Shown here in pieces: positions 17,434 through 26,008 of a stretch of 64,000 nucleotides of DNA. The stretch is from contig NC_013595.1 in the NCBI RefSeq assembly GCF_000024865.1, positions 7,254,001-7,318,000 on the forward strand, read 5' to 3'. A program made the translations under genes and the position numbers. How positions within the stretch are numbered: the stretch's first letter is position 1; the number at the start of each line of letters is the position of its first letter. The DNA is from Streptosporangium roseum DSM 43021 (lineage in GTDB: Bacteria > Actinomycetota > Actinomycetes > Streptosporangiales > Streptosporangiaceae). Below the pieces are notes generated by a model that was not told the DNA's origin, did not search any database, and was given only the letters and a program-made list of their open reading frames with translations.

Positions 17434-18903
17434 ATGGATCTGATCACCCGGGAGAACCCGGCGCGCGTCGACGAGGTCGTCGGGTCCGTGCCCGTCACCG
17501 ACCCGGCGGCGGTGGACGCGGCCGTGCGCCGGGCGGACGACGCCTTCCGCGACTGGTCGGGGCTGCCGGTCGCGGAACGCGTCGCCGCTCTCCGGCACGG
17601 CGCCGACACCGTGGCCGCCCGGCTGGAGGAACTGGCGCCGCTGCTGGCCCGCGAGTCGGGCAAGCCGCTGGCCGACTCGCGCGGCGAGATCGGCTTCGCC
17701 GTCACGTTCCTGCGGTGGGTCTGCGACGAGGCCCCGGCGGTGCTGGCCGCCACGGAGATCGACGACGACGCCGGGCGGCTGGTGGTGCGGCGCAAGCCGT
17801 ACGGGGTGGTGGGGTGCGTCACGCCGTGGAACGCCCCGGTCATCCTGGCCGTGCTCAAGCTCGGGCCCGCGCTGGCGGCGGGCAACACGGTCGTGCTCAA
17901 GCCCTCGCCCCTGGCGCCGCTGACGGTCACCGAGGTGGCGGCCGCGCTGCCCGCCGTACAGGTGGTCCACGGCGGCGCGGAGACCGGCCGTGCGCTGGCC
18001 GGTCATCCGCTCGTCCGCAAGGTGGCCTTCACCGGCGGCGACGCGGCGGGGCGGGAGATCGCCGCGACGGCCGGGGCGATGATCACCCCGGCGGTGCTGG
18101 AGCTGGGCGGCAACGACCCCGCCGTGTTCCTGCCGGACTTCGCGCTGTCGGGCGCCGACTACGAACGCCTGGTCATGGCGTCGTTCGCCACCGGCGGGCA
18201 GGTCTGCATGGCGGCCAAGCGGCTGTACGTGCCGCGGGCGCGGATCGCCGAGTTCACCGAGGCGTACCTCGCGGCTGCGGAACGCGTTCTCGTCGTCGGC
18301 GACCCCCTCGACCCGGGGGTCACCATGGGCCCGGTCATCTCGGCCGCGGCCGCCGCCCGGATCCGCGCGCTCGTGGCGGGCGCGGCGGGCGGCACGGTGA
18401 CGCCGCTGGGGAGGAGCGCTCCGGGGCACGATCCGGCGTCGGGGTACTTCGTGACCCCGTGCCTGGTCACCGGCCTGGACGACCGCGCCCCGCTGGTGGC
18501 GCAGGAGCAGTTCGGCCCCGTGGTGCCCCTGCTCGCCTACGACACCGAGGGAGAGGTCCTGGCCCGCGCCAACGCGGGCGAGCTCGGCCTGGCCGCCTCC
18601 GTCTGGTCCGCCGACGAGGAGCGGGCCTTCGCGCTGGCGGGGCGGCTCAGCGCCGGATTCGTCTTCGTCAACACCCACAACCGCACCGGCATGTCCCTGC
18701 GGGCTCCTTTCGGCGGGGTCAAGCGCAGCGGCTACGGCCGCGAGTACGGGCGGGAGGGCCTGCTGGAGTACGTCCAGTCCGCGGTCGTCCACGTCCCCGC
18801 CGCCTTCCGCCCCGGCGGCCCCGGCATGGCCCCCGGCGCGTATCCCGGCGGCGTCCACGACGGGACCCCGCGAGCCGCCGGAACCGTCCGGCCCCCGCCC
18901 TGA
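17434..18903 (+). CDS. Aldehyde dehydrogenase family protein (second copy)
   Basis: A 489-residue ALDH with VTPWNAPVILAVLKLGPALA near residue 131, the base in LELGGNDPA near residue 232, and the catalytic Cys in GGQVCMAAKR near residue 256. PFGGVKRSGYGREYG lies near the end. The last ~35 residues (Pro/Gly-rich) extend beyond the usual family end. It is the last gene of the 12087 operon and nearly abuts the convergent membrane protein gene (3 bases between). Likely substrates are aldehydes arising from oxygenase reactions nearby; a formyl group on a cleaved macrocycle would be one possibility, which is inference. Confidence 0.92.
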   Translation: MDLITRENPARVDEVVGSVPVTDPAAVDAAVRRADDAFRDWSGLPVAERVAALRHGADTVAARLEELAPLLARESGKPLADSRGEIGFAVTFLRWVCDEAPAVLAATEIDDDAGRLVVRRKPYGVVGCVTPWNAPVILAVLKLGPALAAGNTVVLKPSPLAPLTVTEVAAALPAVQVVHGGAETGRALAGHPLVRKVAFTGGDAAGREIAATAGAMITPAVLELGGNDPAVFLPDFALSGADYERLVMASFATGGQVCMAAKRLYVPRARIAEFTEAYLAAAERVLVVGDPLDPGVTMGPVISAAAAARIRALVAGAAGGTVTPLGRSAPGHDPASGYFVTPCLVTGLDDRAPLVAQEQFGPVVPLLAYDTEGEVLARANAGELGLAASVWSADEERAFALAGRLSAGFVFVNTHNRTGMSLRAPFGGVKRSGYGREYGREGLLEYVQSAVVHVPAAFRPGGPGMAPGAYPGGVHDGTPRAAGTVRPPP

Positions 18904-18906
18904 CCC

Positions 18907-19494
18907 TCATCCGCCGTCGCGGTCGCCCGTCGCCGCGATGGCGGCGATCAGTACGGCCTCACCCACGTTGCCCAGGATGGGCCACGCCACGGCGGCGCCC
19001 GCGGTCGCCAGGAGCACGGCCGCGCCCAGGAAGAGCCAGGGCGTGCGCCGCCGTACCCACAGCACGGCACCCGCGGCCAGCAGGATCACCGTGGTGACCA
19101 GCGCCGCGATCGGCGGCCCCGACGGATCGGCGGAGACGTGGCGCAGGGTGTCCGACCACCACCGGGGTTCCAGCCGCAGATCCGCGAGACCCACGGCGTC
19201 GAAGACGACCAGCACGCCGGCCAGGCCCCACGCCGGAGCGGCCAGTCCGCGGCGCACGAGGGCGGCCGCGTGGACGACGAGCAGCGGGGTGAGGACGGCG
19301 TGGGCGGCGAAGCGGCCGGTGCTGAGCGCCTCCAGTCCCGGCCCCTCGCCGATCAGCCGCCCGGCTCCGACGACCGCCGAGTCGTAGGCGACGCCCACCG
19401 CGACCGCGAACGGGATCCACAGGCCGGATCGCGCCAGCCGTACGGCCAGGGCCGCCTGGATCAGGGCGAGCCCGCCGTACAGGGCCGAGATCAC
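18907..19494 (-). CDS. Polytopic membrane protein, unknown function
   Basis: A 195-residue protein with about six hydrophobic helices and short loops; polar features include GRLIGEGPGLEALSTGRFAAH and LRLEPRWWSDTLRHV. GTG 19494 overlaps the stop of the Dabb gene by 4 bases (GTGA), so the pair is translationally coupled. No family recognised. It sits inside the tetrapyrrole-like gene region on the opposite strand, like the plus-strand membrane protein at 26760; either could move or sense a hydrophobic substrate, but nothing in the sequence proves that. Confidence 0.6.
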   Translation of the reverse strand: MISALYGGLALIQAALAVRLARSGLWIPFAVAVGVAYDSAVVGAGRLIGEGPGLEALSTGRFAAHAVLTPLLVVHAAALVRRGLAAPAWGLAGVLVVFDAVGLADLRLEPRWWSDTLRHVSADPSGPPIAALVTTVILLAAGAVLWVRRRTPWLFLGAAVLLATAGAAVAWPILGNVGEAVLIAAIAATGDRDGG

Positions 19495-19772
19495 GACTCG
19501 TGGTCGACGACGGCCCTGGCGGCGAGCCGGGGACGGATCCAGCCGGCCACCTCCAGGTGGGCGGGATGGTCCTGGTAGCCGCGCAGGTCGTCGGCCGACT
19601 CGTGCACCGTGACCAGGCACAGGTCGTAGGAGAGCGCGGAGCCGGTGGTGTCCAGGCCGACGGTGAGTTCCCGGATCTGCCCGATCCGGTCCTTCAGCCC
19701 TTCGAGCAGGTCCCTGGCCACCGGGGCGTCCCCGGGATCGGAGAACTTCATCAGCACGACGTGGTTCAGCAC
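19491..19772 (-). CDS. Dabb (stress-responsive alpha/beta barrel) family protein
   Basis: A 93-residue protein with the Dabb pattern: MLNHVVLMKF strand at the start, a helix with ARDLLEGLKDRI, DLCLVTVHESADDLRGYQDH, and a terminal strand/helix. Members form dimeric ferredoxin-like barrels. Some are heme- or polyketide-handling enzymes (olivetolic cyclase, IsdG-like relatives in the wider superfamily), but most have unknown function. ATG 19772; the promoter region is shared with the divergent nitrilase operon. Given the neighbouring tetrapyrrole-type genes, a ligand-binding or cyclising role deserves testing. Confidence 0.75.
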   Translation of the reverse strand: MLNHVVLMKFSDPGDAPVARDLLEGLKDRIGQIRELTVGLDTTGSALSYDLCLVTVHESADDLRGYQDHPAHLEVAGWIRPRLAARAVVDHES

Positions 19773-19855
19773 GATCGCCTCCTAGACATTTGCTCCGGTT
19801 TCGCGAGATCCTAATCGTTGGAAACGTTGTTTCTCTAGACGTAACAGGAGCGGAC
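19773..19855. promoter_or_regulatory. Divergent promoter region with GTTTC/GAAAC elements
   Basis: Between the Dabb gene and the nitrilase gene lie GTTTC at 19798, GAAAC at 19821 and GTTTC at 19829. GAAAC-GTT-GTTTC forms a compact inverted repeat. These are the same five-base half-sites as in the IclR-type palindromes near 12000, with different spacing, so co-regulation by the local IclR protein is possible. Confidence 0.35.
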
Positions 19856-21490
19856 ATGGTGCGCGTCGCCGCGGTGCAGTTCGCAACCGGCCTGGATGTG
19901 ACCGCCAACCTCGCGACCTGCCTGCGAATGATCGACTCCGCCGCCGGGCAGGGGGCCGAGCTGATCGTGCTGCCCGAGTTCTGCAACCACCTGTCCTGGT
20001 ACGAGAGCCGCGACCACGCGCGCCGCCTGGCCTGCCGCCACGGAGACCCGTTCCTGAGCGCCGTCGCCGGGCGCGCCGCCCGGCACCGCGCGCACGTCAA
20101 GCTCGGCGTCACCCTGGCCCGCGAGGACGGCCGCGTCACGGGGGCCTCCCTGCTGTACGGACCGGACGGCGCGCTGCTAGGCGAGGCCGACAAGCAGGTG
20201 CTGATGGGCGCGGAGAACGACCACCTGGACCCGGGAACGGCCGTCGGCCCGGTGGTGGCGACCGCGGTCGGCCGGCTCGGCATGTACGCCTGCATGGAGG
20301 GCGTGATCAGCGAGATCACCCGCGGGCTGGCGCTGCGCGGCGCGCAGGTCCTGCTCAACAGCCTGAACTCCTTCGCCGTGGACGAGGCGAGCCTGCACGT
20401 GCCGGTCCGCGCCGCGGAGAACAGGGTGTGGGTGGTCGCCGCCAACAAGGTCGGGCCGCTGCTGCCCGCCGACAGGATCGAGCTGATCGGCGCCGGGCTC
20501 GGCGTCCCGCCCGAGTGGCTGCACGGCGCGGGTGAGAGCCAGGTCGTCGCCCCCGACGGCACCGTCGTGGCCAGAGCGCCAAGGACCGGCGAGGCTGTCG
20601 TGGTGGCCGACGTCGACGTGGCCCTGGCCGACGACAAGGTCCGGCCCGACGGCACGGACGTGCTGGCCGCCCGCCGCCCCGCCCTCTACCGGCCGATCGC
20701 CGCCGAACCCCGCGGCCGTACGGCTCCCGCCGGAGCGGGCAGCGTGGCCGTGGCCGTGGTCAGGCCGTGCGCGGGGCTCGGAGGCGCGACGGAGCTCATC
20801 AGGCGGGCGGCCGAGAGCGGGGCGGAGCTGCTCGTGCTGCCCGAGCTGTGCGGGGTGACGGCCGAGGAGGCGGCGCGGGCCGTACGCGGGACCACCGCGC
20901 ACGTGGTGCTCAGCGAGATCCGCGACCGGGCGCACGACGGGCTGCTGGTCTCGGCCGACGGGATCATGGGACGGCAGCGCAAGCTCCACCCGTCCGCGCG
21001 GCAGGCCGGGCGGGTCACCGCGTTCGGGGACGGGCTGGAGGTCTTCGAGCTGCCGTGGGGAAGGCTGGCCATCATCGTCGGCGATGACACGATATTTCCG
21101 GAAACGTTCAGGCTGGCGGCGCTGGCCGACGCCGACGTCGTCGCGGCGCCCCTCACCCCGTCCGAGCCCTGGGAACTCCGGTCCGGCCTGCTGGAACGGG
21201 CCGCGGAGAACCGGCTCAACGTCGTCGCCGCCGGACACGACGGGCCCGGCGGCCTCGCCGGCGCCATCCTGGCCGCGCCGCGGGACTTCACGCTCTGGAC
21301 CGCCTGGGAAGGCCCGTTCACCGGCCGCATCAGCCACCCGATCGTCACCCCGGTCAGGAACGACGACCGCGTGGTGCGCGCCGACGTCCACCCTGCGCAG
21401 GCCGTCAACCGGCACGTCTCACGCGGCACCGACCTGGTGGACGGCAGACCGTGGCGGCTCGTCGGCGCGCTCCTGGAAGGAGACACGTGA
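19856..21490 (+). CDS. Tandem nitrilase-superfamily protein, second domain inactive
   Basis: A 544-residue protein made of two carbon-nitrogen hydrolase domains. Domain 1 (~1-285) has the full Glu-Lys-Cys triad: E41 in LPEF, K113 in EADKQ, C146 in YACMEG. It should hydrolyse an amide or nitrile. Domain 2 (~295-540) keeps E330 (LPELCG) and K376 (RQRKLHP). The nucleophile position in IIVGDDTIFPE is G409, where the family has Cys, so it is probably a pseudoenzyme used for dimerisation or regulation. ATG 19856 follows CAGGAG with five bases between. First gene of the RCCR/Rieske/SDR operon; the next gene overlaps by 4 bases. Plausible job: amide release from a nitrogen-ring fragment. Confidence 0.85.
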   Translation: MVRVAAVQFATGLDVTANLATCLRMIDSAAGQGAELIVLPEFCNHLSWYESRDHARRLACRHGDPFLSAVAGRAARHRAHVKLGVTLAREDGRVTGASLLYGPDGALLGEADKQVLMGAENDHLDPGTAVGPVVATAVGRLGMYACMEGVISEITRGLALRGAQVLLNSLNSFAVDEASLHVPVRAAENRVWVVAANKVGPLLPADRIELIGAGLGVPPEWLHGAGESQVVAPDGTVVARAPRTGEAVVVADVDVALADDKVRPDGTDVLAARRPALYRPIAAEPRGRTAPAGAGSVAVAVVRPCAGLGGATELIRRAAESGAELLVLPELCGVTAEEAARAVRGTTAHVVLSEIRDRAHDGLLVSADGIMGRQRKLHPSARQAGRVTAFGDGLEVFELPWGRLAIIVGDDTIFPETFRLAALADADVVAAPLTPSEPWELRSGLLERAAENRLNVVAAGHDGPGGLAGAILAAPRDFTLWTAWEGPFTGRISHPIVTPVRNDDRVVRADVHPAQAVNRHVSRGTDLVDGRPWRLVGALLEGDT

Positions 21491-22287
21491 AGGAAACGCT
21501 CCAGCACGTCGAGCAGATGCTCGACGGGTCACCGGTGGTCGACGTCACCGAGACGTTCGAGCAGTTCCGCGGCATGCTCGCCGCCCTCAAAGCCAAGATC
21601 GACGCGCGGTTCGAGCTGACCGCGGATCCCAGCTCGCTCGACGCCTACGGCACCTACCCCGACGGACCGGGCGGCCGGATCGAGGCCTACTCCGGCCCGG
21701 AGGTCGACTGGATGGTCCACTCCTGGCTGGGCGACCCGGCGGCGAGCTTCGCCAACCTGCACCTCACCGTCTGGCTCGGCCCGCAGGTCGACGTGCCGCA
21801 CCTGGGCATCGCGCTGCTGGTCTGGCCGGAAGGATGGTTCTACCAGGACTACATCCCCCGGGTGAACCTGGTCGAGCGCGGCGACCACTACGACCGGCAC
21901 TACGCGCCGCTCGACGCGGACTGGCTGCGGTTCAGGGAGGAGAACCCGGACTTCACCTGGTTCACCAGCCGGGCCGGGTTCATCCGCGCCGGCCTGTCGC
22001 CCAACGCCTACTGCTACTCCTTCCCCCGCGCGCGGCAGAACATCGACGTGGTCGGCGAACTGCTCCACGCGCGCGTCGACCGCTGGCTGCGCTGGGTGGA
22101 CGAGGCCGGACCCATGCCGGAGGCCGGCAGGGCGGCACTGGCCGCGACCGACCTGGCGATCCGCAGGAACATCGCCGAGCGCGACCCGGCCAACGTGATG
22201 GGCGTGCGCTACTTCGGCCAGGAGCTGACCGACCGGCTGGTCCGCGCGCTGTGGGGCGGCGACCGCGGGCTGCCGAGGCCCTCGTGA
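21487..22287 (+). CDS. Red chlorophyll catabolite reductase (RCCR)-like protein
   Basis: A 266-residue protein with the order of motifs I recall from plant RCCR, the ferredoxin-dependent bilin reductase-like enzyme that reduces the opened chlorophyll macrocycle. Motifs are EVDWMVHSWL (72-81), VPH (103-105), DYIPRV (121-126), the aromatic RGDHYDRHY, GFIRAGLSPNAY (164-175), RRNIAERD (226-233) and FGQELTDRLVRAL (243-255). Arabidopsis has comparable SPSLFVRSAFSPTA and FGEEVSSRVVHAI stretches. The acid equivalent to plant E154 appears replaced (Ala109), while an Asp near the second catalytic acid (D233) is kept. GTG start overlaps the nitrilase stop; its own stop overlaps the hydrolase start. Homology rests on recalled motifs, not a search. 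Confidence 0.65.
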   Translation: MKETLQHVEQMLDGSPVVDVTETFEQFRGMLAALKAKIDARFELTADPSSLDAYGTYPDGPGGRIEAYSGPEVDWMVHSWLGDPAASFANLHLTVWLGPQVDVPHLGIALLVWPEGWFYQDYIPRVNLVERGDHYDRHYAPLDADWLRFREENPDFTWFTSRAGFIRAGLSPNAYCYSFPRARQNIDVVGELLHARVDRWLRWVDEAGPMPEAGRAALAATDLAIRRNIAERDPANVMGVRYFGQELTDRLVRALWGGDRGLPRPS

Positions 22288-23195
22288 TCCGCTCGCTGTG
22301 GTGGGCGGCGAAGACCGGCGGCGAGGCGCCGTTCGACACCGCCCATCTGAAGGTCCACTACCCGGCGGCCCCGGACGGCGACCGGCTGACCGGCGTGTTC
22401 CGGCCCGAAGGCGGGCCGTACCCGGTGGTGCTGTTGCTGTCCGGGATAAACGTGGGCCAGGACGCCTACCGCTGGCTGGCCGTCGAGATCGCGGCCGCCG
22501 GGTTCGTCTGCGTGACCTTCGACCGGGTGGGCGAGCTGTTCGGCGGGGAGTACGGGCTCACGCCGGGCGTCGACCTGGACGCCGCCCGGCCCGGGACGTA
22601 CGGCTCGCGCCCGACCTGCCCGGCGATCCCCTCGATCCTGGCCGCGCTGGCGGAGATCGACCTGCTGAAGGGCGCGATCGACCTGGACAGGGTCGCGCTG
22701 GGCGGCCACTCGGCGGGCGGCTCCCTCGCGCTGCAGTCGGCCCGGCACTTCCCCGAGGTGAAGGCGGTGTTCGCCTACGGCGCGCACACCATGGTGGCCA
22801 CCATGCTGGGCTGGCCCGCGGGCACGGTGGTCCCGGCCCAGGTGGACTGCCCCGTCCTGCTCACCGTGGGCACCAGGGACGGCGTGATCATGGGCAGCTC
22901 CGACCGGTACGGGCAGGAGGCGCACCCGGCCGACCCGGTCACCCGCACCTTCGACGAGGCGCTCACCGACCGGGACGGCTCCCACCTGCTGGCCGTGTTC
23001 GAGGGCGCCAACCACTTCGGCGTCGCCGACCCGGTGGACCCGACGGCCGCGCGCGCCTTCCTCGACCTGCCCGCCACCGCCGAACCGCGTCCGGCGCTGG
23101 CGCAACTGGTGATCGCCTTTCTGCGAACTCATCTGTACGGCGACACGCGGGCGCGAGCCGTGCTGGACGGCCTGCCCGGCCTGCGGCGGCGGTAG
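22284..23195 (+). CDS. Alpha/beta hydrolase, chlorophyllase/dienelactone-hydrolase-like
   Basis: A 303-residue serine hydrolase without signal peptide. YPVVLLLSGINVGQDAYRWL (46-65) is the oxyanion-hole strand. GHSAGG (141-146) carries the nucleophile S143. TVGTRDG carries the probable acid and GANHFG the probable histidine. This order, and the phrase in which a short loop precedes a hydrophobic helix (EIAAAGFVCVTFD), recall chlorophyllases and PET-hydrolase-type enzymes. Operon position between an RCCR-like reductase and a Rieske oxygenase makes cleavage of a pigment ester (phytol or methyl) a sensible hypothesis; a general esterase is the alternative. GTG 22284 overlaps the previous stop. 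Confidence 0.75.
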   Translation: MIRSLWWAAKTGGEAPFDTAHLKVHYPAAPDGDRLTGVFRPEGGPYPVVLLLSGINVGQDAYRWLAVEIAAAGFVCVTFDRVGELFGGEYGLTPGVDLDAARPGTYGSRPTCPAIPSILAALAEIDLLKGAIDLDRVALGGHSAGGSLALQSARHFPEVKAVFAYGAHTMVATMLGWPAGTVVPAQVDCPVLLTVGTRDGVIMGSSDRYGQEAHPADPVTRTFDEALTDRDGSHLLAVFEGANHFGVADPVDPTAARAFLDLPATAEPRPALAQLVIAFLRTHLYGDTRARAVLDGLPGLRRR

Positions 23196-23204
23196 GAGGA
23201 GACC

Positions 23205-24347
23205 ATGCTCAAGAACTTCTGGTACGCGGTGGAGTTCGGCCACGCGGTCGGCCGCCGCCCCCGCAAGGTCACCTGCCTCGGGCAGGACTTCGTGATCTGG
23301 CGCCGCCGCGACGGCCGGATCGCGTGCCTGTCCGATCTGTGCGTGCACCGGGGAGGCGCGCTGTCGATGGGCACGCTGGCCGGCGACGACTCCATCGCCT
23401 GCCCCTACCACGGCTGGGAGTACGGACCGGACGGCGGGTGCGTGAAGATCCCGGCCAACCCGCCGGGCCGGGGCATCCCCTCCAAGGCCCGGGTCGACGC
23501 CTACCCGGTGATCGAGAGGTACGGGATGGTCTGGGCCTTCCTCGGCGACCTGCCCGAGGAGGAGCGGCCGCCGATCCCGCACATCCCCCAGCACGAGGAC
23601 CCGGCGTTCCGGGCGGTCTACTGGGAGACCACGGTCGACGCCAACTACGAGCGCACGCTGGAGAACGTGGTCGACGCGGCGCACACCCCGTTCGTGCACG
23701 GCACCGCGTTCGGCAACCCGGACAGGCCGGAGATCCCCGACTACGAGATCACCGGCGACGACTGGCACGCCGAGGCCGACATCCTGCTCAGCCCCCCGCT
23801 GCCGAAAGGCCTGTGGGGAGCACTGGCCCGGCGCAGGCCCCGCGCGGAGCACGTCGTGGTCTCCAACGGCTGGTACCTGCCCAACATCGTCAAGCTGCAC
23901 GTACGGCTGCCCTTCGGCGACCTCGTCCTCTACGACCACAACATCCCGCTCGGGCAGAACCGCACGCTGGTGAAGATCGTCGGCTACCGCAACTTCTTCA
24001 CCGGGAGGTGGGCGGACGGCAACGCGGTCAAACGCATCGAGAAGATCTTCGAGCAGGACCGCCCCGTCGTCGAGAACCAGCGGCCCGAGCTGCTGCCCTT
24101 CGACCTCTCGGCCGAGCTGCACATCCGCAGCGACGCCCTCCAGGTCGCCTACCGGCGACGCCGCCGGCAGCTCATGGACCGGGGCTGGTGGGTCGGCGGC
24201 GACGACATCGTCACCGGTGACGTGCCACGTCGAGAGGCCACCGTCATCCCCTCGCCCGCCCGCCGCGACAACCCCGACCTCGCCCGCGCCTGGGTCCACC
24301 GATCCCGAGGAGAGACCGTCAATGAGCCTGCCCGCAGCGCTGAGTGA
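23205..24347 (+). CDS. Rieske non-heme iron oxygenase (pheophorbide a oxygenase-type candidate)
   Basis: A 380-residue terminal oxygenase. The Rieske [2Fe-2S] ligands are C46-x-H48 and C66-x2-H69 (CVHRGG, CPYHGWEY). The mononuclear iron site is NVVDAAHTPFVH with H160 and H165. The architecture fits the VanA/PaO/TIC55 class; PaO opens the chlorophyll macrocycle in plants. Unlike plant PaO, no C-terminal membrane anchor or CxxC is seen. No ferredoxin or ferredoxin reductase gene is in the window, so electrons must come from elsewhere. ATG 23205 follows GGAGGAG. The 3' end overlaps the next gene by 26 bases. The role in a tetrapyrrole pathway rests on its neighbours; aromatic O-demethylation or hydroxylation is the main alternative. 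Confidence 0.88.
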   Translation: MLKNFWYAVEFGHAVGRRPRKVTCLGQDFVIWRRRDGRIACLSDLCVHRGGALSMGTLAGDDSIACPYHGWEYGPDGGCVKIPANPPGRGIPSKARVDAYPVIERYGMVWAFLGDLPEEERPPIPHIPQHEDPAFRAVYWETTVDANYERTLENVVDAAHTPFVHGTAFGNPDRPEIPDYEITGDDWHAEADILLSPPLPKGLWGALARRRPRAEHVVVSNGWYLPNIVKLHVRLPFGDLVLYDHNIPLGQNRTLVKIVGYRNFFTGRWADGNAVKRIEKIFEQDRPVVENQRPELLPFDLSAELHIRSDALQVAYRRRRRQLMDRGWWVGGDDIVTGDVPRREATVIPSPARRDNPDLARAWVHRSRGETVNEPARSAE

Positions 24348-25038
24348 GCGCACCCTCGACCGCCTGCTCACCGCCACCGGCCTGTCCTCTTCGGCGCACG
24401 TCGAGCTGACCAGCCCGATGTCCCCCGCCCCCGTCGGCGCACTCCGCGTCTTCCGTCCCCCCATGCCGGCGCACGCGGACGACGCGCGGCCGGCGAAGGC
24501 GGTGACGGTCAGCCTGGTGGTCCCCGCGATCGGGCTGGACAGTCACATGATCTTCGCGTTCACCCGGCCGGGGTCGGCGGTGCCGCACTTCACGCTGGAC
24601 TCGGTCGCCTCGGCCGACTACCACGCGATGCACCTGGACCTGATCCCCCGCGTGGAACTGGCCACCCACCTGGCCTACCTGGACGCCGTCCACCTGCCCC
24701 TCACCCCCCTGCTGGAGGCGGCCTGGGAGATCGACGGCGTCTCCCCCGCGGCGGTCGGCCCCCGCCAGCGGGCGATGATGTCCCCCTGGATGCTGGTCTG
24801 CCGGGCGACCGAGGACGCCTTCGAGAAGCTCGGCCCGACCGTCGACGCCTATTTCGACCACTGGCTGTCCCTCGTCGGCGGGGGCGTCCCCGCCGTGGAC
24901 GACACCGACCTGGCCGCCCGTGACGCCGTCAACCGCGCCAACCTGTTCAGCCCCGACGTGGACCCGGTCTGGCACCAGGTCACCCGCCTGCTCGGCGCCG
25001 ACCAGACCGACCGGATCCGCTGGGAGCTCCTGTCCTGA
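24322..25038 (+). CDS. Second RCCR/bilin-reductase-like protein
   Basis: A 238-residue protein with the same core as the 21487 product: VPHFTLD (87-93) followed by LDLIPRV (105-111), then an aromatic PLTPLLE segment. It ends with RDAVNRANLF, DVDP (212-215) and LLGADQTDRI (223-232), the sort of C-terminal helix pair seen in the other. Here an acidic residue (D93) occupies the place that plant RCCR fills with a catalytic Glu, as I recall it, while its neighbour has lost it. The two genes may therefore be a catalytic and a non-catalytic member, or act on different intermediates. ATG 24322 has GAGGAGAG upstream and overlaps the Rieske gene. The family assignment is weaker than for 21487 but supported by the internal match. 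Confidence 0.5.
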   Translation: MSLPAALSERTLDRLLTATGLSSSAHVELTSPMSPAPVGALRVFRPPMPAHADDARPAKAVTVSLVVPAIGLDSHMIFAFTRPGSAVPHFTLDSVASADYHAMHLDLIPRVELATHLAYLDAVHLPLTPLLEAAWEIDGVSPAAVGPRQRAMMSPWMLVCRATEDAFEKLGPTVDAYFDHWLSLVGGGVPAVDDTDLAARDAVNRANLFSPDVDPVWHQVTRLLGADQTDRIRWELLS

Positions 25039-25087
25039 CCTCCTCCCCACGGCGGAAATCCGGGTTCTCCACGCTCAAGGAGGTTCG

Positions 25088-26008
25088 ATGAGTACGGCAC
25101 AACCCAGCGAGTGGCAGAGGCGCATCGCCGGAGAGTGGCACGGCCGCCCCTCGTTGTTCGACGCCACCGGCACCTGGCGGGGTTACGAGGACATCCGCCG
25201 CTCGTCCGTCTTCGAGGACGGCGTGACGACCTACTACATGGACGGGGGCATGGAGGGCGGCGGCCCGCTGGCCGGCCGGTTCCGGCTGGGCGCGCCCTTC
25301 GCGTTCGGCGTGGCTGACTCCGACGCCAACCGGGTCTACACCGGCCCCGACTTCTTCGGCACCGGCCAGCCGTACGGCTCGTTCGTGGACGCCCACTACT
25401 ACGGTCCCGGCTGGCAGGTCGACCTCAACACCTGGAACCAGGTCCTGCCCGACGGCGAGACCCAGGTCTACTCCTCGATCCTCTACCAGGGTCCCGCCGT
25501 GGTGGGCTGCTTCAACGGCCTCTACACCCGCGACCCCGGCAGGGTGGCGGACTGGCCGGCGGCCGAGACCGGCAACGGGCCGGTGCCGCACATCCTGCCG
25601 ACCAAGACTCCCGGCGCCTTCTCCGGTTCCTGCGAGGTCTTCGGCGCCGACCAGAAACCCCGCGGCACCGTCGAGATCACCATGGAACTGGAACCGCTGG
25701 ACCTGCTGCGCACGCGCCGGCACGTGACCTGGTCCGGCGCGCTGGACCGCAGCTACACCGCCGACGTGCGCCGCGACGGCTTCCGCTCCTTCCACGAGGG
25801 CCCGGACGCGTGGGGGAACGCGCAGGCGTACGGCCGCGCGAACCACCCGAGCCTGCACTTCCGCGACGTGTGGAAGCTCAAAGGCCGGGAGTTCATGATC
25901 GACGCCGTGCCCGGGATGGCCGCCGGGTCGACCCTGGCGGTCGCCTACGAGCTGTTCGAGGGCAACGTCCTGTCCGCCGTCGTCCACGGGGTGCTGAGAT
26001 GGTCGTAG
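25088..26008 (+). CDS. Unknown soluble protein in the RCCR/Rieske/SDR operon
   Basis: A 306-residue protein, rich in Gly, Trp, Tyr and Phe, without signal peptide or membrane helices. Many short alternating hydrophobic stretches (for example TTYYMDGGMEGG, FGTGQPYGSFVDAHYY, QVYSSILYQGPAVVGCF) suggest an all-beta, possibly lipocalin-like barrel. I do not recognise a family or a catalytic motif. AAGGAGG stands eight bases before ATG 25088, and the end overlaps the SDR gene by 10 bases. Its operon position makes it a candidate for an otherwise missing step, such as metal removal from the pigment, or for a carrier of a hydrophobic intermediate; both are speculation. Confidence 0.7.
   Translation: MSTAQPSEWQRRIAGEWHGRPSLFDATGTWRGYEDIRRSSVFEDGVTTYYMDGGMEGGGPLAGRFRLGAPFAFGVADSDANRVYTGPDFFGTGQPYGSFVDAHYYGPGWQVDLNTWNQVLPDGETQVYSSILYQGPAVVGCFNGLYTRDPGRVADWPAAETGNGPVPHILPTKTPGAFSGSCEVFGADQKPRGTVEITMELEPLDLLRTRRHVTWSGALDRSYTADVRRDGFRSFHEGPDAWGNAQAYGRANHPSLHFRDVWKLKGREFMIDAVPGMAAGSTLAVAYELFEGNVLSAVVHGVLRWS

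Noticed and set aside
19495..20655. Extended minus-strand frame upstream of the 18907 membrane protein
   Set aside because: It runs antisense to the nitrilase gene with low-complexity sequence; the true start at GTG 19494 is coupled to the Dabb gene.
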